A stretch of DNA of 64,000 nt from Emcibacter nanhaiensis. GTDB taxonomy: Bacteria; Pseudomonadota; Alphaproteobacteria; Sphingomonadales; Emcibacteraceae. Where the stretch lies: positions 62,001 through 126,000 of the forward strand of contig NZ_VFIY01000008.1 of the NCBI RefSeq assembly GCF_006385175.1, in the 5' to 3' direction. The translations under genes were made by a program, and so were the position numbers. Positions 28,291-37,956 of this stretch are shown here, piece after piece; within the stretch, counting starts at the first letter, position 1; each line of letters starts with the position of its first letter. Below the pieces are notes generated by a model that was not told the origin of the DNA, did no database searches, and saw nothing but the letters and a program-made list of their open reading frames with translations.

Positions 28291-30459
28291 TCATCGACCT
28301 TTGACGTCAGTCGCCCCACTTTCCAGCAATGTAACGGCCTGAGAATTAACATAGGCTCTGATAGCCTGGGCCTCTTCTTCTGTCAGATAGTTGGCAAAAC
28401 TCGCCATACCGTTCGCTTCAAAGGCGCCGCCCAAAACAACCGATTCCCAGCCTTCGGCATCACTCAGAAACATGGAGCGACGCAGGTCCGGGTTTACTGG
28501 TCCGGTATGGCAAATGGCACAAAACTGCATATATTCTTTCCTGCCGGCTTCTCGCTGAGCATCGGTAAATGACTCGTCGGAGGGCGCAGGCGGATCAAGC
28601 AGCTCGGGTGTATAGTCCGGCATGTCGGCTTCACCGCCAAGCTTGAATGCCACCATTATGCCGTTTGGCATCTTGCGTTTCTCAAACGGCGTACGGGTCG
28701 CCATGCCCATTGAACCACCATATCCTGCCAACACGGCAATATACTGCTCTCCATTAACCCGGTAGCCTATCGGGCCGGCCACGATACCTCGGTGCGTCTG
28801 AAACGACCAAATCTTCTCACCCCTGTCTGCGGTATATGCCTCAAAATGGCCATGAGCCGTCCCCTGAAAAACAAGATTTCCGCCTGTTGCAAGAGTACCG
28901 CCATTCCACGGCCACCCCCGCCGCACCTTCCAGCGCGCCTCCTGTTTAATGGGATCCCACGCAATCAGTTCCCCCTTGCGCATGGCGGCAACGGCTTTCT
29001 TCCGTGCAGCCAGATCTTTCGGCAGTCCCGGCATTTCCGGCGGGTCCAGGAAATTCACGCCCGTATTCCACCGGCCTTCATGAACCACAAAATTGTCATT
29101 GTGTGCATAAGCCAGAGGAAACGTCATGGCCGGGATATAGACAAGTCCGGTGTCCGGGCTGTAGCTCATCGGCATCCAGGCATGAGCACCAATTCCTGAT
29201 GGCTGACCGAGAAAGGGTTTGTCCTTGTAACGCGCTTCGGGGCGTTCGACCGGACGACCGGTCTTCTTGTCAATCCGCTTGGCCCAGTTCTGGTAGACAT
29301 AGGGTTCAGCCGAAATCAATTTACCATTGGAACGGTCCAAGACATAAAAGAAGCCGTTTTTGGGGGCCTGCATCAGCACTTTCCGTGGTACGCCATCAAT
29401 TGTCAGGTCAGCAAGCGTGATCTGCTGAGTGTTCGTAAAATCCCAGCTTTCACCCGGGTTCGCCTGATAATGCCATTTATAGGCGCCGGTATCCGGATTC
29501 ACGGCGAGGATGGAGGAAAGAAACAAATTGTCTCCCTTGCCTTCCGAACGATATTGATGATTCCACGGCGAACCGTTGCCAATGCCTATAATAAGCTGGT
29601 CAAACTCCGCATCGTAAACAACAGAATCCCAGACGGTGCCGCCACCGCCGAGCTTCCACCACTCACCATACCATGTTGGCGCGGCAAGCCGGGCCAGAAC
29701 GTCGTCCGAAGCTGCGCCGTCCGGCCCGTCAGCGGGATTACCTGGTACCGTATAAAAGCGCCACACCAGTTCGCCGGTTCCGGTATCATAGGCTGACACA
29801 TACCCACGCACCCCCAGTTCAGCGCCGGAATTACCGATAATCACTTTATCTTTTACCACCCGCGGCGCCATGGTGATGGTATAGGGTTTGGACTGGTCAA
29901 CGGTGACGACATCCCAGATCTCCTTGCCAGTCTTCGCATCAACAGCAATCAGTCGTCCGTCGATTGTACCAACGAACACCCTCCCTTTCCAGACAGCCAC
30001 TCCCCGGTTCACAACGTCACAACAGGCATGAACGGCTTTTGCACCGTCAACTTCCGGATCATATTGCCACAGTAAACGACCAGTTGCCGCATCGAGAGCC
30101 ACCACCTTGGACCAGGCTGTGGAAAAATACATAACACCGTCAACAACAATAGGCGTTGCTTCCTGACCACGATTTGTATCCAGTTCAAAAGCCCAGGCCA
30201 ATGAAAGATTCGAAATATTGTCGCTATTGATCTGATCAAGCGGTGAATAACGCTGTTCCGCCCAGGTCCTGCCATAGGTAAGCCAGTTGTCAACATCCGT
30301 TTCTGCCTGCTCAAGCCGGGCCTGATCAACCTGCCCCGCAAGATCTTCCGCGGCATACGACGATATCCCGAAGGCCAGAATGCCCAATAGACAGCACACC
30401 CGGAACGAAGCAAGTGCCATTTTCGCAGTTATAGCCTGCTTTTTGTTGTTTTCCATCAT
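28291..30459 (-). CDS. PQQ-dependent quinohemoprotein alcohol dehydrogenase
   Basis: A periplasmic type II alcohol dehydrogenase of 722 residues. It has a signal peptide (about 1-37), an eight-bladed PQQ propeller with the adjacent-cysteine disulfide Cys146-Cys147 (HACCDVVNRG), and a C-terminal cytochrome c domain with CAICH at 647-651 and probable haem ligand Met685. It oxidises primary or secondary alcohols and passes electrons to the respiratory chain. No PQQ synthesis genes are in the window. I use the ATG pair behind GTGGAGAAATC, ten residues inside the longest reading. A TAGCATGCTA palindrome lies 138 bases upstream next to a TTGACA -35 box. Confidence 0.92.
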   Translation of the reverse strand: MMENNKKQAITAKMALASFRVCCLLGILAFGISSYAAEDLAGQVDQARLEQAETDVDNWLTYGRTWAEQRYSPLDQINSDNISNLSLAWAFELDTNRGQEATPIVVDGVMYFSTAWSKVVALDAATGRLLWQYDPEVDGAKAVHACCDVVNRGVAVWKGRVFVGTIDGRLIAVDAKTGKEIWDVVTVDQSKPYTITMAPRVVKDKVIIGNSGAELGVRGYVSAYDTGTGELVWRFYTVPGNPADGPDGAASDDVLARLAAPTWYGEWWKLGGGGTVWDSVVYDAEFDQLIIGIGNGSPWNHQYRSEGKGDNLFLSSILAVNPDTGAYKWHYQANPGESWDFTNTQQITLADLTIDGVPRKVLMQAPKNGFFYVLDRSNGKLISAEPYVYQNWAKRIDKKTGRPVERPEARYKDKPFLGQPSGIGAHAWMPMSYSPDTGLVYIPAMTFPLAYAHNDNFVVHEGRWNTGVNFLDPPEMPGLPKDLAARKKAVAAMRKGELIAWDPIKQEARWKVRRGWPWNGGTLATGGNLVFQGTAHGHFEAYTADRGEKIWSFQTHRGIVAGPIGYRVNGEQYIAVLAGYGGSMGMATRTPFEKRKMPNGIMVAFKLGGEADMPDYTPELLDPPAPSDESFTDAQREAGRKEYMQFCAICHTGPVNPDLRRSMFLSDAEGWESVVLGGAFEANGMASFANYLTEEEAQAIRAYVNSQAVTLLESGATDVKGR

Positions 30460-30916
30460 TGTGATTTCTCCACTAAAAACCTCCATCAACCAGGCTCTTC
30501 CGGGTCATACGGGCTTCTCCACCGAACAAAACCACTGGCAGCCTGAAACCAGACCGTTTCAGACTCCACTCACTTATGCCCAAATCAACTTATTATTAGC
30601 ATGCTATCCTTTTTTACCTATTGTCAAGATGGTCTTGCATAGAAAATTTCAAAAAAATTCTAGTTCAGGGTGCAGAATCACTATATAAGAAAACGTAATT
30701 ATTATTATATTTCTGATGCTTATATAAATTTCCCATGTATAAACACTCAGTATTCGACAATACAACCGGCAACATATTCACTCTAATTTTGCAAAATCGA
30801 TCGAAATCATGCTAATGTTGACCAAGATATGCCCACCAAACATGGTAAAATCAAAAAAGGAATACCTGGTTCAGGGCAACATCCAGACACTGTGGTCGAA
30901 TTAAGGGAAACACCGA
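30460..30916. other. Divergent promoter region of the PQQ dehydrogenase and MarR genes
   Basis: This AT-rich stretch of about 460 bases holds the minus-strand promoter described above. On the + side it has a degenerate MarR box at 30804-30815 (AAATCATGCTAA, 9 of 12 bases as in the best site), which may serve autoregulation. I see no gene in it. Confidence 0.5.
30597..30606 (-). promoter_or_regulatory. Putative MarR box before the PQQ dehydrogenase gene
   Basis: The perfect palindrome TAGCATGCTA stands 15 bases downstream of a consensus TTGACA (30622-30627, minus strand), where the -10 element is expected. That is a repressor position. The same palindrome type is found before the other units of this island. 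Confidence 0.65.
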
Positions 30917-31495
30917 ATGAATAACGAACACTCCCCTGCTCTCAACAATGAAGAAGACAGTGTTTCAGAAGAGCTTAAGTCAGAGCTTCTGAAATTTGAA
31001 AGGGATAACTACAACAAATACTATGTAGACGGATCCATCGACGACATACTGTTCAAATTCACCCGCGCAATGGTCTTTTCCTCCAGAAAATGGCGCAAAC
31101 ACCTTGATGAAAAGCTGAGATCAATTGATCAAAGCCAGGCACGTTGGGAGACATTATTCGTTCTGTCATTTTCCAATAGCAACATATCACAGCGTGAACT
31201 GGCCAAAATGATCAGCATTGAAGCACCTACAATGGTTCGAATGCTGGATAAACTGGCAAAAGACGGCCTGATCGAGCGCATTCCAGACAAGAACGACAAG
31301 CGGCTTGTTATCAATAAAATTACCAAAAAAGGATTGGAAGTTGTTAATGAACTCAAGGAGTTAACTGACAGTTTCCGAATGCAAATTCTCCACGAAATCC
31401 CCCTTCGTGAGATTGAACAAGGCACCTTACTCCTGATGCGTATCGCCCGCAGACTGGATAAAATCAAGGAAGTAGAAGGCAACAATTCTGAATAG
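30917..31495 (+). CDS. MarR-family transcriptional regulator
   Basis: A 192-residue winged-helix regulator. The HTH is at about 88-130 (NISQRELAKMISIEAPTMV then the wing with DKNDKR). An acidic N-terminal extension of about 35 residues is longer than usual for MarR (about 145). Such dimers repress catabolic genes until a phenolic or acid ligand binds. The gene lies between the divergent PQQ dehydrogenase and the FAD-oxidoreductase operon, and TAGCNNGCTA palindromes stand before both, so it is the natural candidate regulator of the island. Confidence 0.9.
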   Translation: MNNEHSPALNNEEDSVSEELKSELLKFERDNYNKYYVDGSIDDILFKFTRAMVFSSRKWRKHLDEKLRSIDQSQARWETLFVLSFSNSNISQRELAKMISIEAPTMVRMLDKLAKDGLIERIPDKNDKRLVINKITKKGLEVVNELKELTDSFRMQILHEIPLREIEQGTLLLMRIARRLDKIKEVEGNNSE

Positions 31496-31533
31496 CAAAA
31501 TATATCAAGAACGCTAATAGATAATGATTTATA

Positions 31534-31562
31534 TTGATAGCTTGCTAATTATTTGATATTAA
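31534..31562 (+). promoter_or_regulatory. Promoter with MarR box for the FAD oxidoreductase operon
   Basis: TTGATA (31534-31539) and TATTAA (31557-31562) are spaced by 17 bases. Between and overlapping them lies TAGCTTGCTA (31538-31547), a TAGC/GCTA palindrome. Transcription would start near 31569. Confidence 0.55.
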
Positions 31563-31611
31563 CGGGTCTCACCTTGGTCATCAGACCACTAATAATTTGG
31601 AGAGACCCGTT
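31561..31611 (+). promoter_or_regulatory. Structured 5' leader hairpin
   Basis: AACGGGTCTC (31561-31570) and GAGACCCGTT (31602-31611) pair perfectly over 10 bp and enclose a second small stem, TGGTC/GACCA (31575-31588). It begins at the predicted transcript start and ends about 30 bases before the ribosome site. It has no T-run, so it is not a simple terminator; an mRNA-stabilising stem or protein-binding leader is possible. Confidence 0.5.
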
Positions 31612-31650
31612 TCGATTCCTGTCGAACAAGCGGGTTTAAGGAGAAAGCCC

Positions 31651-32949
31651 ATGGCACTTGACCGCCCGTTCGATCCGGAAACCAGAATTGTCAAACGAGA
31701 CCGCACGTCTGGCATTAAAGAACGGGAGTTCGATATTTGCGTTGTCGGATCAGGTGCATCAGGCATGTCTGCCGCAATTGAAGCTGCCAGGGCTGGACAG
31801 AAGGTGGCACTGGTGGATGGGCTGCCGTCCCTTGGAGGCCAAGCGGTAAATTCCATTATTGGAATGTTCTGCGGCCTGTATTCACCGGGCAAGAACGGCC
31901 GGCAGCTCACACGCGGTATTGCCGATGAGTTATTGAGTGATCTGGGCGCCGCCGGTGACCTGCACGTTGTCACCGGCGGCATCATGAAAATAGCCATGTA
32001 TAATGAAGTCGCCCTCGGGCGCTGGGTTGAACGTAAAATTCTTGAAGCAGGCATCACCCCCCTCACCGGCGCCATCATACGCGACGTGACCAGTGATGGA
32101 CGTCGCATCAAATCACTGGATATCTCCACGCGCTACGGCGATATCCGCCTTTCCGCCCAGGGTTTTATTGACGCCACGGGAGACGCCGCCCTGACCTGGC
32201 AAGCCGGTTTTGATTGCAGAGTTCATAAAAATGGGCAGGTGTACGGGTCGCAAATGCTGATCATCGAGGACTTTGTTGATGACAAGCGCCCCAGCTGGGA
32301 CGAAATGGCCGCCCGCATCTATGAAAAGGGACAGGACTACGGCATGATGCGCCGTGACGGTTTTGCCGCCAGCTTCCCCGGACGCAATGTCGCTATGGTA
32401 AACATGACGCATATCGAGACACCGCTTGATCCATTTGATGCTGCTATAAAACAAATAGAAGGCAAGGAGCAGGCAGACCGTACACTTGTTTTCCTAAAGA
32501 ATGAATTTCCGGAAGCATTTGGCAACGCCCGTGTCAGGACCTACGGTCTGCCAGGGATCCGCCAGACCCGCTGGATTGTCGGCACCCATCACCTGACTGT
32601 GGATGAGGTACGCGCTGCAACCAAATTCGACGATGCCATTGCAAGATGCTCATGGCCGCTCGAGCAACACCATAACCGGGAGGGATATGTTTGGGAGACC
32701 TTTGATGAAAACCATATACATACAATTCCTCTGGGCTCTTTGACTGTCGCTGACGCAGACAACCTTGTGGCCGTGGGTCGCTGCATCGACGGCGACTCAA
32801 CCGCCCTATCGTCAGTTAGGGTTATGGGGCCCTGCATCGCCATGGGGGCGGCAGCAGCACATGCGCTTGACATCGCCGGCTCGGGCAGCGTGCATCAAAT
32901 TGATATTGCCCGGTTGCAGGAACGAATCCGTCACAATCTGGAGGACTGA
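31651..32949 (+). CDS. FAD-dependent oxidoreductase (FAD_oxidored family)
   Basis: A 432-residue flavoprotein with a dinucleotide-binding GSGASG at residues 33-38 (VVGSGASGMSAAIEA) and the family's second FAD contact near the C-terminus (VGRCIDGDSTALSSVRVMGPC). Members oxidise or dehydrate diverse substrates and are often found in uncharacterised catabolic operons. The ATG follows AAGGAGA at 7 bases; a longer reading from a TTG is less likely. It is the first gene of a tight operon with an MFS carrier and the two aconitase X subunits. Confidence 0.8.
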   Translation: MALDRPFDPETRIVKRDRTSGIKEREFDICVVGSGASGMSAAIEAARAGQKVALVDGLPSLGGQAVNSIIGMFCGLYSPGKNGRQLTRGIADELLSDLGAAGDLHVVTGGIMKIAMYNEVALGRWVERKILEAGITPLTGAIIRDVTSDGRRIKSLDISTRYGDIRLSAQGFIDATGDAALTWQAGFDCRVHKNGQVYGSQMLIIEDFVDDKRPSWDEMAARIYEKGQDYGMMRRDGFAASFPGRNVAMVNMTHIETPLDPFDAAIKQIEGKEQADRTLVFLKNEFPEAFGNARVRTYGLPGIRQTRWIVGTHHLTVDEVRAATKFDDAIARCSWPLEQHHNREGYVWETFDENHIHTIPLGSLTVADADNLVAVGRCIDGDSTALSSVRVMGPCIAMGAAAAHALDIAGSGSVHQIDIARLQERIRHNLED

Positions 32950-32951
32950 TC

Positions 32952-34343
32952 ATGAGTGCCGACATCACTTCCACCAATGAAAACTCCCCTAACAGTTTTG
33001 ATATCGCCGCTCTTATTGATGCGCGTAAATTCAACGGCTTCAACTACCGGTTAATCCTGCTGTCCTGGCTGATCACCATCTTTGACGGCCTCGACATGAT
33101 GATGATCTCCTATACTGCGCCCTATATTGCAGAGGACCTGGACCTGACCAAAGCTATGCTGGGCAATGTATTCAGTTCCGGGCTTCTGGGTATGATGCTG
33201 GGGGGATTCTTTTTCGCCTACCTGGGTGATCGCATCGGACGACGTATTACAGTCATTATTTCCGCATTTATTTTCGGTATTCTGACTACAGTAACAGCTT
33301 TCGTCTCAAGCTACCCTGAGCTGGTTGCTATACGGTTTCTGGATGGCTTCGCCATTGGTGGTATGCTGCCACTCGCCTGGGCACTCAATATCGAATATGT
33401 CCCGAAACGTCTGCGTTCAACCACTATCACCATTATTATGATGGGATATTCATTGGGAACCGCCCTCGCCGGCCCTTTGACAAATATGCTTGCCCCCGGT
33501 TTCGGATGGGGGAGTGTCTTTGTTGCAGGGGGGCTTGGAACAATTGTCTGTGCGGCCCTTCTGTTGTTCAACCTGCCCGAATCTGTCCGTTTTCTCGTCT
33601 CAAGAAATTTAAGACCGGACCTGGTTGTTAAGACTCTGAAAAAACTGGAGCCGCAAATTGAGCTTCCCAAAGTTCCTGTTTTCATTCTCAGCGATGAACC
33701 GGTTTACACGACCAGGTTCCATATTCGGCAGCTTTTTGAAGGACGTCTGGCCCTGTTGACGCCAATTCTGTGGATTGGCTATATTGCCAGTACTCTTGCG
33801 ATTTACCTGATCGCCAGTTGGGGACCTATTGTACTCGAGCAAATTGATGTAGGTCGCCAGACAGCAGCTTGGGCTTCGTCAATTTCTAGCGTTCTTGGTG
33901 CAGTGGCCGGCTTGTCTCTCATGCGATTTACGGACAAGAAAGGACCGTTCTCGGTAGCCGTGTTTCCATTGATTGCGATCCCGATCCTTTTGGTTCTTGG
34001 ACTTGTTCCCATGGCGCAATCATCATTCCTGATCATCAATGTTATTGCCACCGCCCTTGTAGCCGGCGGCCATTACGGCATTCTGAGTATCGCCGGAGTT
34101 TTTTACCCAAGTGCCATTCGGGCCAACGGCGCAGGCTGGGCAACCTCCATCGCCAAATTCGGAGGTATCGCAGGTCCGCTTCTGGGCGGGCTATTCCTTG
34201 CCAGCGCCTTGCCGGTGGTCCATATCTTTTCCTTATTGGCAATCTGCCCGGCCATCCTTGCCTTGTGCGCCATAGGTATCGGCCTGGTTACCCGTGAATT
34301 GCGGGAGACCAACAATCAGGAAATTTTGCTTAAAACTGAGTGA
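32952..34343 (+). CDS. MFS transporter, aromatic/organic acid symporter type
   Basis: A 463-residue membrane protein with twelve predicted helices. It shows the features of the aromatic-acid:H+ symporter group: a cytoplasmic N-terminal segment, FDGLDMMMISYTAPYIAEDL in the first helix, and GDRIGRR between helices 2 and 3. It starts two bases after the FAD oxidoreductase stop codon and ends seven bases before the aconitase X gene, so it should carry the acid substrate of this operon across the inner membrane. The substrate is not identified. Confidence 0.88.
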   Translation: MSADITSTNENSPNSFDIAALIDARKFNGFNYRLILLSWLITIFDGLDMMMISYTAPYIAEDLDLTKAMLGNVFSSGLLGMMLGGFFFAYLGDRIGRRITVIISAFIFGILTTVTAFVSSYPELVAIRFLDGFAIGGMLPLAWALNIEYVPKRLRSTTITIIMMGYSLGTALAGPLTNMLAPGFGWGSVFVAGGLGTIVCAALLLFNLPESVRFLVSRNLRPDLVVKTLKKLEPQIELPKVPVFILSDEPVYTTRFHIRQLFEGRLALLTPILWIGYIASTLAIYLIASWGPIVLEQIDVGRQTAAWASSISSVLGAVAGLSLMRFTDKKGPFSVAVFPLIAIPILLVLGLVPMAQSSFLIINVIATALVAGGHYGILSIAGVFYPSAIRANGAGWATSIAKFGGIAGPLLGGLFLASALPVVHIFSLLAICPAILALCAIGIGLVTRELRETNNQEILLKTE

Positions 34344-34350
34344 GGTTGTG

Positions 34351-35640
34351 ATGCTGAAACTGACTCCAGAAGAAGAAGACATGCTCTCCGGCAAACGTGG
34401 TAAAGCAGCGGAAAAAGCCATGGATCTCCTGGTGCGCTATGCCAATGCCCTGGGCGCAGAGCGTTTTGTCGAGACCTACAATGTCGCCGGTGTACCCGGC
34501 ACCTCAAATCCTTGGCTCAAGCACCAGTTTGAAGCAGATGGCGGTGACTATCGCGCTGTTTTCTGCCGCTTTGATCTTGATTCAGACGAGGTGTTCGATC
34601 TGCCAAAAATGACAGGCAATTCCTGCCACCTGCAGGGCGGCATGGACCCCGAGCTCTGGCGGGAACAGGGATTCAGCGACGCCCTTCATGACAATTTCGT
34701 CAGCGACGAAAAAAATGTCACTGCACTCGATATCCGAAACCTCAAGACCTGCACCCCCTATATTGCCGGAAACGAACCGAAGTTTGGGGAACATTGCGCC
34801 TGGATGGAGAGTTCCGCCGTTGTCTATTGCAATTCCGTCCTCGGTAGCCGAACCAATACAGAAGGACGTGAATCCACAAGCGCTGCCATGATTACACACC
34901 GTATCCCAGACTGGGGCCTTCATACCGATGCCAATCGCCGTGGGCACCATCATATAAAAGTGGATGTCCCCGTGGATTCCATTTTCGAATGGGGCATGCT
35001 TGGTTATTTTATCGGTGAAATTGTGCAGGAAACTATCCCGGTCATAGAAGGTGACCTTAAAAACGCGGATCTCACGCGTCACAAACATTTTGGTGCTGCT
35101 GCTGCTTCCTCCGGCGGGGTCGAAATGTATCACATGGTCGGCATCACACCGGAAGCACCCACCGCAGAAAAAGCCTTTGGCGGACTTACCCCGCTCAGCC
35201 ATATATATTATGGGCCGGAAGAACGCAGAAAAACATATGAGAACCTAAATATCCGCGGCAAATCCCGGGATGTGGATTTTGTCATGCTGGGATGTCCGCA
35301 TGCTGCCCTAGAACAAATTGAGGAAGTAGCGCGCCTGCTTGTCGGACGCAAGATTCATGAAAATACCGCCTTGTGGATGTTTACGTCGCGTTTTGTCAAA
35401 CTTCAGGCGGATGCCAGGGGTTTTACCGATATTATTCAAGGTGCCGGCGGCATGCTGATGACGGATACCTGTTCTGCCATCAGTCAGATTATCCCGCCCG
35501 ACACCAAAGTGGTGGCACTGGACAGCGCCAAGCAAACACATTACCTGCCAGCTTTTATGGGCGTAGAGGCCTGGTACGGCACGACAACCGACTGCATTAA
35601 TGCTGCCGTCAGCGGCAAATGGGAAGGAGAGCTGTCATGA
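34351..35640 (+). CDS. Aconitase X catalytic (large) subunit
   Basis: A 429-residue protein of the AcnX (DUF521) family, iron-sulfur-dependent dehydratases. Known members are mevalonate-5-phosphate dehydratase in archaea and cis-3-hydroxy-L-proline dehydratase in bacteria. The family pattern is clear at the N-terminus (LTPEEEDMLSGKRGKA then NVAGVPGTS) and in the cysteine-containing stretches GNSCHLQGG, LKTCTPY and TDTCS. The start is at ATG behind GAGG. The swivel domain is a separate downstream gene overlapping by four bases. No hydroxyproline epimerase or imino reductase gene is nearby, so the usual hydroxyproline role is not supported here. Confidence 0.88.
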   Translation: MLKLTPEEEDMLSGKRGKAAEKAMDLLVRYANALGAERFVETYNVAGVPGTSNPWLKHQFEADGGDYRAVFCRFDLDSDEVFDLPKMTGNSCHLQGGMDPELWREQGFSDALHDNFVSDEKNVTALDIRNLKTCTPYIAGNEPKFGEHCAWMESSAVVYCNSVLGSRTNTEGRESTSAAMITHRIPDWGLHTDANRRGHHHIKVDVPVDSIFEWGMLGYFIGEIVQETIPVIEGDLKNADLTRHKHFGAAAASSGGVEMYHMVGITPEAPTAEKAFGGLTPLSHIYYGPEERRKTYENLNIRGKSRDVDFVMLGCPHAALEQIEEVARLLVGRKIHENTALWMFTSRFVKLQADARGFTDIIQGAGGMLMTDTCSAISQIIPPDTKVVALDSAKQTHYLPAFMGVEAWYGTTTDCINAAVSGKWEGELS

Positions 35641-36098
35641 CAGCTGTTGGAAAAAAGAGCATGAATTCCCCAATTGTCATTCGTGGTCGCGGCGTCGTCC
35701 CGGGCGTCGCCGAAGGCAAAGCGATGGTAACAAAGGAGACCATTTCCGGCTGGGGTGGCATAAGTCCGATGGAAGGCAAGATCATTGAAACCCGCCATGA
35801 ACTGGTCGGGCAGTGCTTCGCAAATAAAATACTATTGTTCCGTGGCGCCAAGGGTTCTTCCGGCTGGTCAGCGATGTTCCATATGGCAAAACTTGCAGGT
35901 GTAGCGCCGGCCGCTATGCTCTTTACAGACATGACAGCAAAAGCGGCCCTCGGGGCTGTTGTCATGCATGTTCCGACCGTAACCGATTTCGAAGAAGATC
36001 CCTATTCCTTCATTGAAACCGGTGACCATGTCCGAGTTAATGGAAGCGACGGCCTGGTCGAAATCTGGAAAAAGCCTCCTGCTGACCTTCCGGAATGA
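35637..36098 (+). CDS. Aconitase X swivel (small) subunit
   Basis: A 153-residue DUF126 protein that forms the swivel domain of two-subunit AcnX enzymes. The typical VIRGRGVVPGVAEGKA and SGWGGISP regions open the protein, and GAKGSSGWSAMF follows. Its ATG overlaps the stop of the large subunit (ATGA), which implies equal, coupled synthesis. It is the last gene of the plus-strand operon; an IlvD/Edd-type dehydratase converges from the other side 63 bases away. Confidence 0.9.
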   Translation: MTAVGKKSMNSPIVIRGRGVVPGVAEGKAMVTKETISGWGGISPMEGKIIETRHELVGQCFANKILLFRGAKGSSGWSAMFHMAKLAGVAPAAMLFTDMTAKAALGAVVMHVPTVTDFEEDPYSFIETGDHVRVNGSDGLVEIWKKPPADLPE

Positions 36099-36161
36099 TC
36101 GCAGGGGTGAGCCATCTTTAATTGCCTCACCCCCCAAAGCGTTCTGCTTTCGCGGGAAAAT

Positions 36162-37841
36162 TCAGTCCTCCGCATCCAGATCAAGTAACACACCACCTGT
36201 TGACATTGGCTGAACATCCCGCCTGTACATCCCGAGATATCCATCCGCCGGAATATCGTATTTACCAGACGTGGAGGCTCGTTCGGAAAGTTCTGCATCA
36301 GGAACATCGAGCTGAAGCAATCGCTTCTCAACATCGATCACAATCCGATCACCGTTCTGCACTTTACCGATGGGACCTCCTGCGACTGCCTCCGGTGACA
36401 CTTCTGCTACAGTCAGTCCCTTGAGACAAAGCCCGGAGAGCTGGCAATCTGTGACAAAAGCAACATCCTTTGCCAGCCCCGCCGCATCAATTGCAAACAG
36501 GACGGCCGAGGCACCACCACCCATGGCGGGTCCGCCCTTCAGTCCCTGGCCTCGGAGCACCAACACTTCACCTTTCTTAATCCTGCCATTGGCAAGGTCA
36601 TCCATGGCAAGGTCGCTATCTGTATAGACTTTCGCGGGACCGTCAAAATATTCACTCCGGCTACCGTCTCTGATGCCGAGCTTGACAATGGAACTTTCCG
36701 GCGCAAGCGACCCCTTAAGAATAGCGATTGAAGGCCCTGGAGATACCGGCGCATCAAAAGAATGGATAACTTTAGCATCCGCCTCAGGCATTTGCGAGAG
36801 CACATCCCCCATTGTTCTGCCGGTACAGGTCACAGCCGCGCAGTCAACAATCCCGTCGAGTTGCTTAAGCACGCCTGACGCCCCACCAGCATCCTCGAAT
36901 TGCTCAATCCGCACTGACCCGTTCGGGCGCACCGCAGTTAGAACAGGGGTTCTTCGACCCATTTCTTCCCATATCCGGAATACATCAATGTCATAACCAC
37001 CCTCGATTGCTGTCGCCTGCAGGTGCTTGATCGCGTTAATCGAACCCGCAACCGCCAGAACCATCGCCGCGGCATTTCGAAATGCCTTTTCCGTCAGAAT
37101 TTGACTTGGCCTCAGGTCTTCCTGCACCATCTCTACGATCCGGCGTCCTGAGCGCCGAGCTGAATCAAACATCTTGTCGCTGTTCGCCCGGACCGGCGCA
37201 GATCCCGGCAGACACATACCGAGAGCTTCCACCACGCAGTGCATGGTATTGGCTGTCGCCATACCGGCACAAACGCCCGGACCGCGCACAGCCTGCTCAA
37301 CAAGATCCGACATTTTATGCTTTGCAGTTCCACCAAATCGCTCGGCAACCGAACTCGAAAACAGATCTTCAATATCAACATGTTCTCCACCGATCATTCC
37401 TGACGCCTGATAACCACCGATCACCAATATGGTCGGAATATCCATGCGAGCTGCGGCCATCAAATGCCCGGGTGGTGTTTTGTCGCAGGAAGTAAGGCAT
37501 ACCATGCCGTCAAGTTGTGCGGCATCAACCTGCGCTTCAATATCATTGGTAACAAGATCACGAGCTGCGAGGATGAACGAGGCCTGTTTTCCCGCCCCGG
37601 TTATAAAATCGGACGGCGCGGTTGTACGAACCTCGAAAGGAATACCGCCCGCCTCCCTGATGGCCTCCTTGACCACCTTTGCCACACCATCAAGGTGCGC
37701 AAAGCATACAGCGAGTTCCGAAGAAGAATTTACTACAGCAATCTTGGGTTTCTCCAGATCCGCGTCACTCAGGCCCAAAGCTTTCCAGTGCGCACGGCGT
37801 ACAGCGGAATTGGCAGCCAGGCTGCGAAGTTTACTCATCAT
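36162..37841 (-). CDS. IlvD/Edd-family dehydratase
   Basis: A 559-residue iron-sulfur dehydratase of the dihydroxyacid/sugar-acid family, which removes water from 2,3-dihydroxy or aldonic acids to give a 2-keto acid. Three cysteines match the cluster ligands of the family: Cys46, Cys119 (SCDKTPPGH) and Cys191 (GVCAGMATANTM). It diverges clearly from true biosynthetic IlvD at several otherwise conserved spots, so a catabolic sugar-acid or branched-acid role is more likely. GGAGG precedes two adjacent ATG codons. A perfect 14-bp MarR-type palindrome stands 100 bases upstream. Confidence 0.88.
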   Translation of the reverse strand: MMSKLRSLAANSAVRRAHWKALGLSDADLEKPKIAVVNSSSELAVCFAHLDGVAKVVKEAIREAGGIPFEVRTTAPSDFITGAGKQASFILAARDLVTNDIEAQVDAAQLDGMVCLTSCDKTPPGHLMAAARMDIPTILVIGGYQASGMIGGEHVDIEDLFSSSVAERFGGTAKHKMSDLVEQAVRGPGVCAGMATANTMHCVVEALGMCLPGSAPVRANSDKMFDSARRSGRRIVEMVQEDLRPSQILTEKAFRNAAAMVLAVAGSINAIKHLQATAIEGGYDIDVFRIWEEMGRRTPVLTAVRPNGSVRIEQFEDAGGASGVLKQLDGIVDCAAVTCTGRTMGDVLSQMPEADAKVIHSFDAPVSPGPSIAILKGSLAPESSIVKLGIRDGSRSEYFDGPAKVYTDSDLAMDDLANGRIKKGEVLVLRGQGLKGGPAMGGGASAVLFAIDAAGLAKDVAFVTDCQLSGLCLKGLTVAEVSPEAVAGGPIGKVQNGDRIVIDVEKRLLQLDVPDAELSERASTSGKYDIPADGYLGMYRRDVQPMSTGGVLLDLDAED

Positions 37842-37942
37842 TTACCTCCAATTACAGTCGATGCAATTTCGTACAAGTCCGGACATGCCTTCAGACGACA
37901 TAAATATGACGGCATCACACCCAGATGCTTGCCTAAATATTA

Positions 37943-37956
37943 ATTAGCATGCTAAT
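37943..37956 (-). promoter_or_regulatory. Putative MarR box before the IlvD/Edd gene
   Basis: The perfect 14-bp palindrome ATTAGCATGCTAAT is the best copy of the motif. On the minus strand a TTGCAA -35-like hexamer (37971-37976) lies about 16 bases upstream, so the palindrome covers the -10 region, as at the PQQ dehydrogenase gene. Confidence 0.65.
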
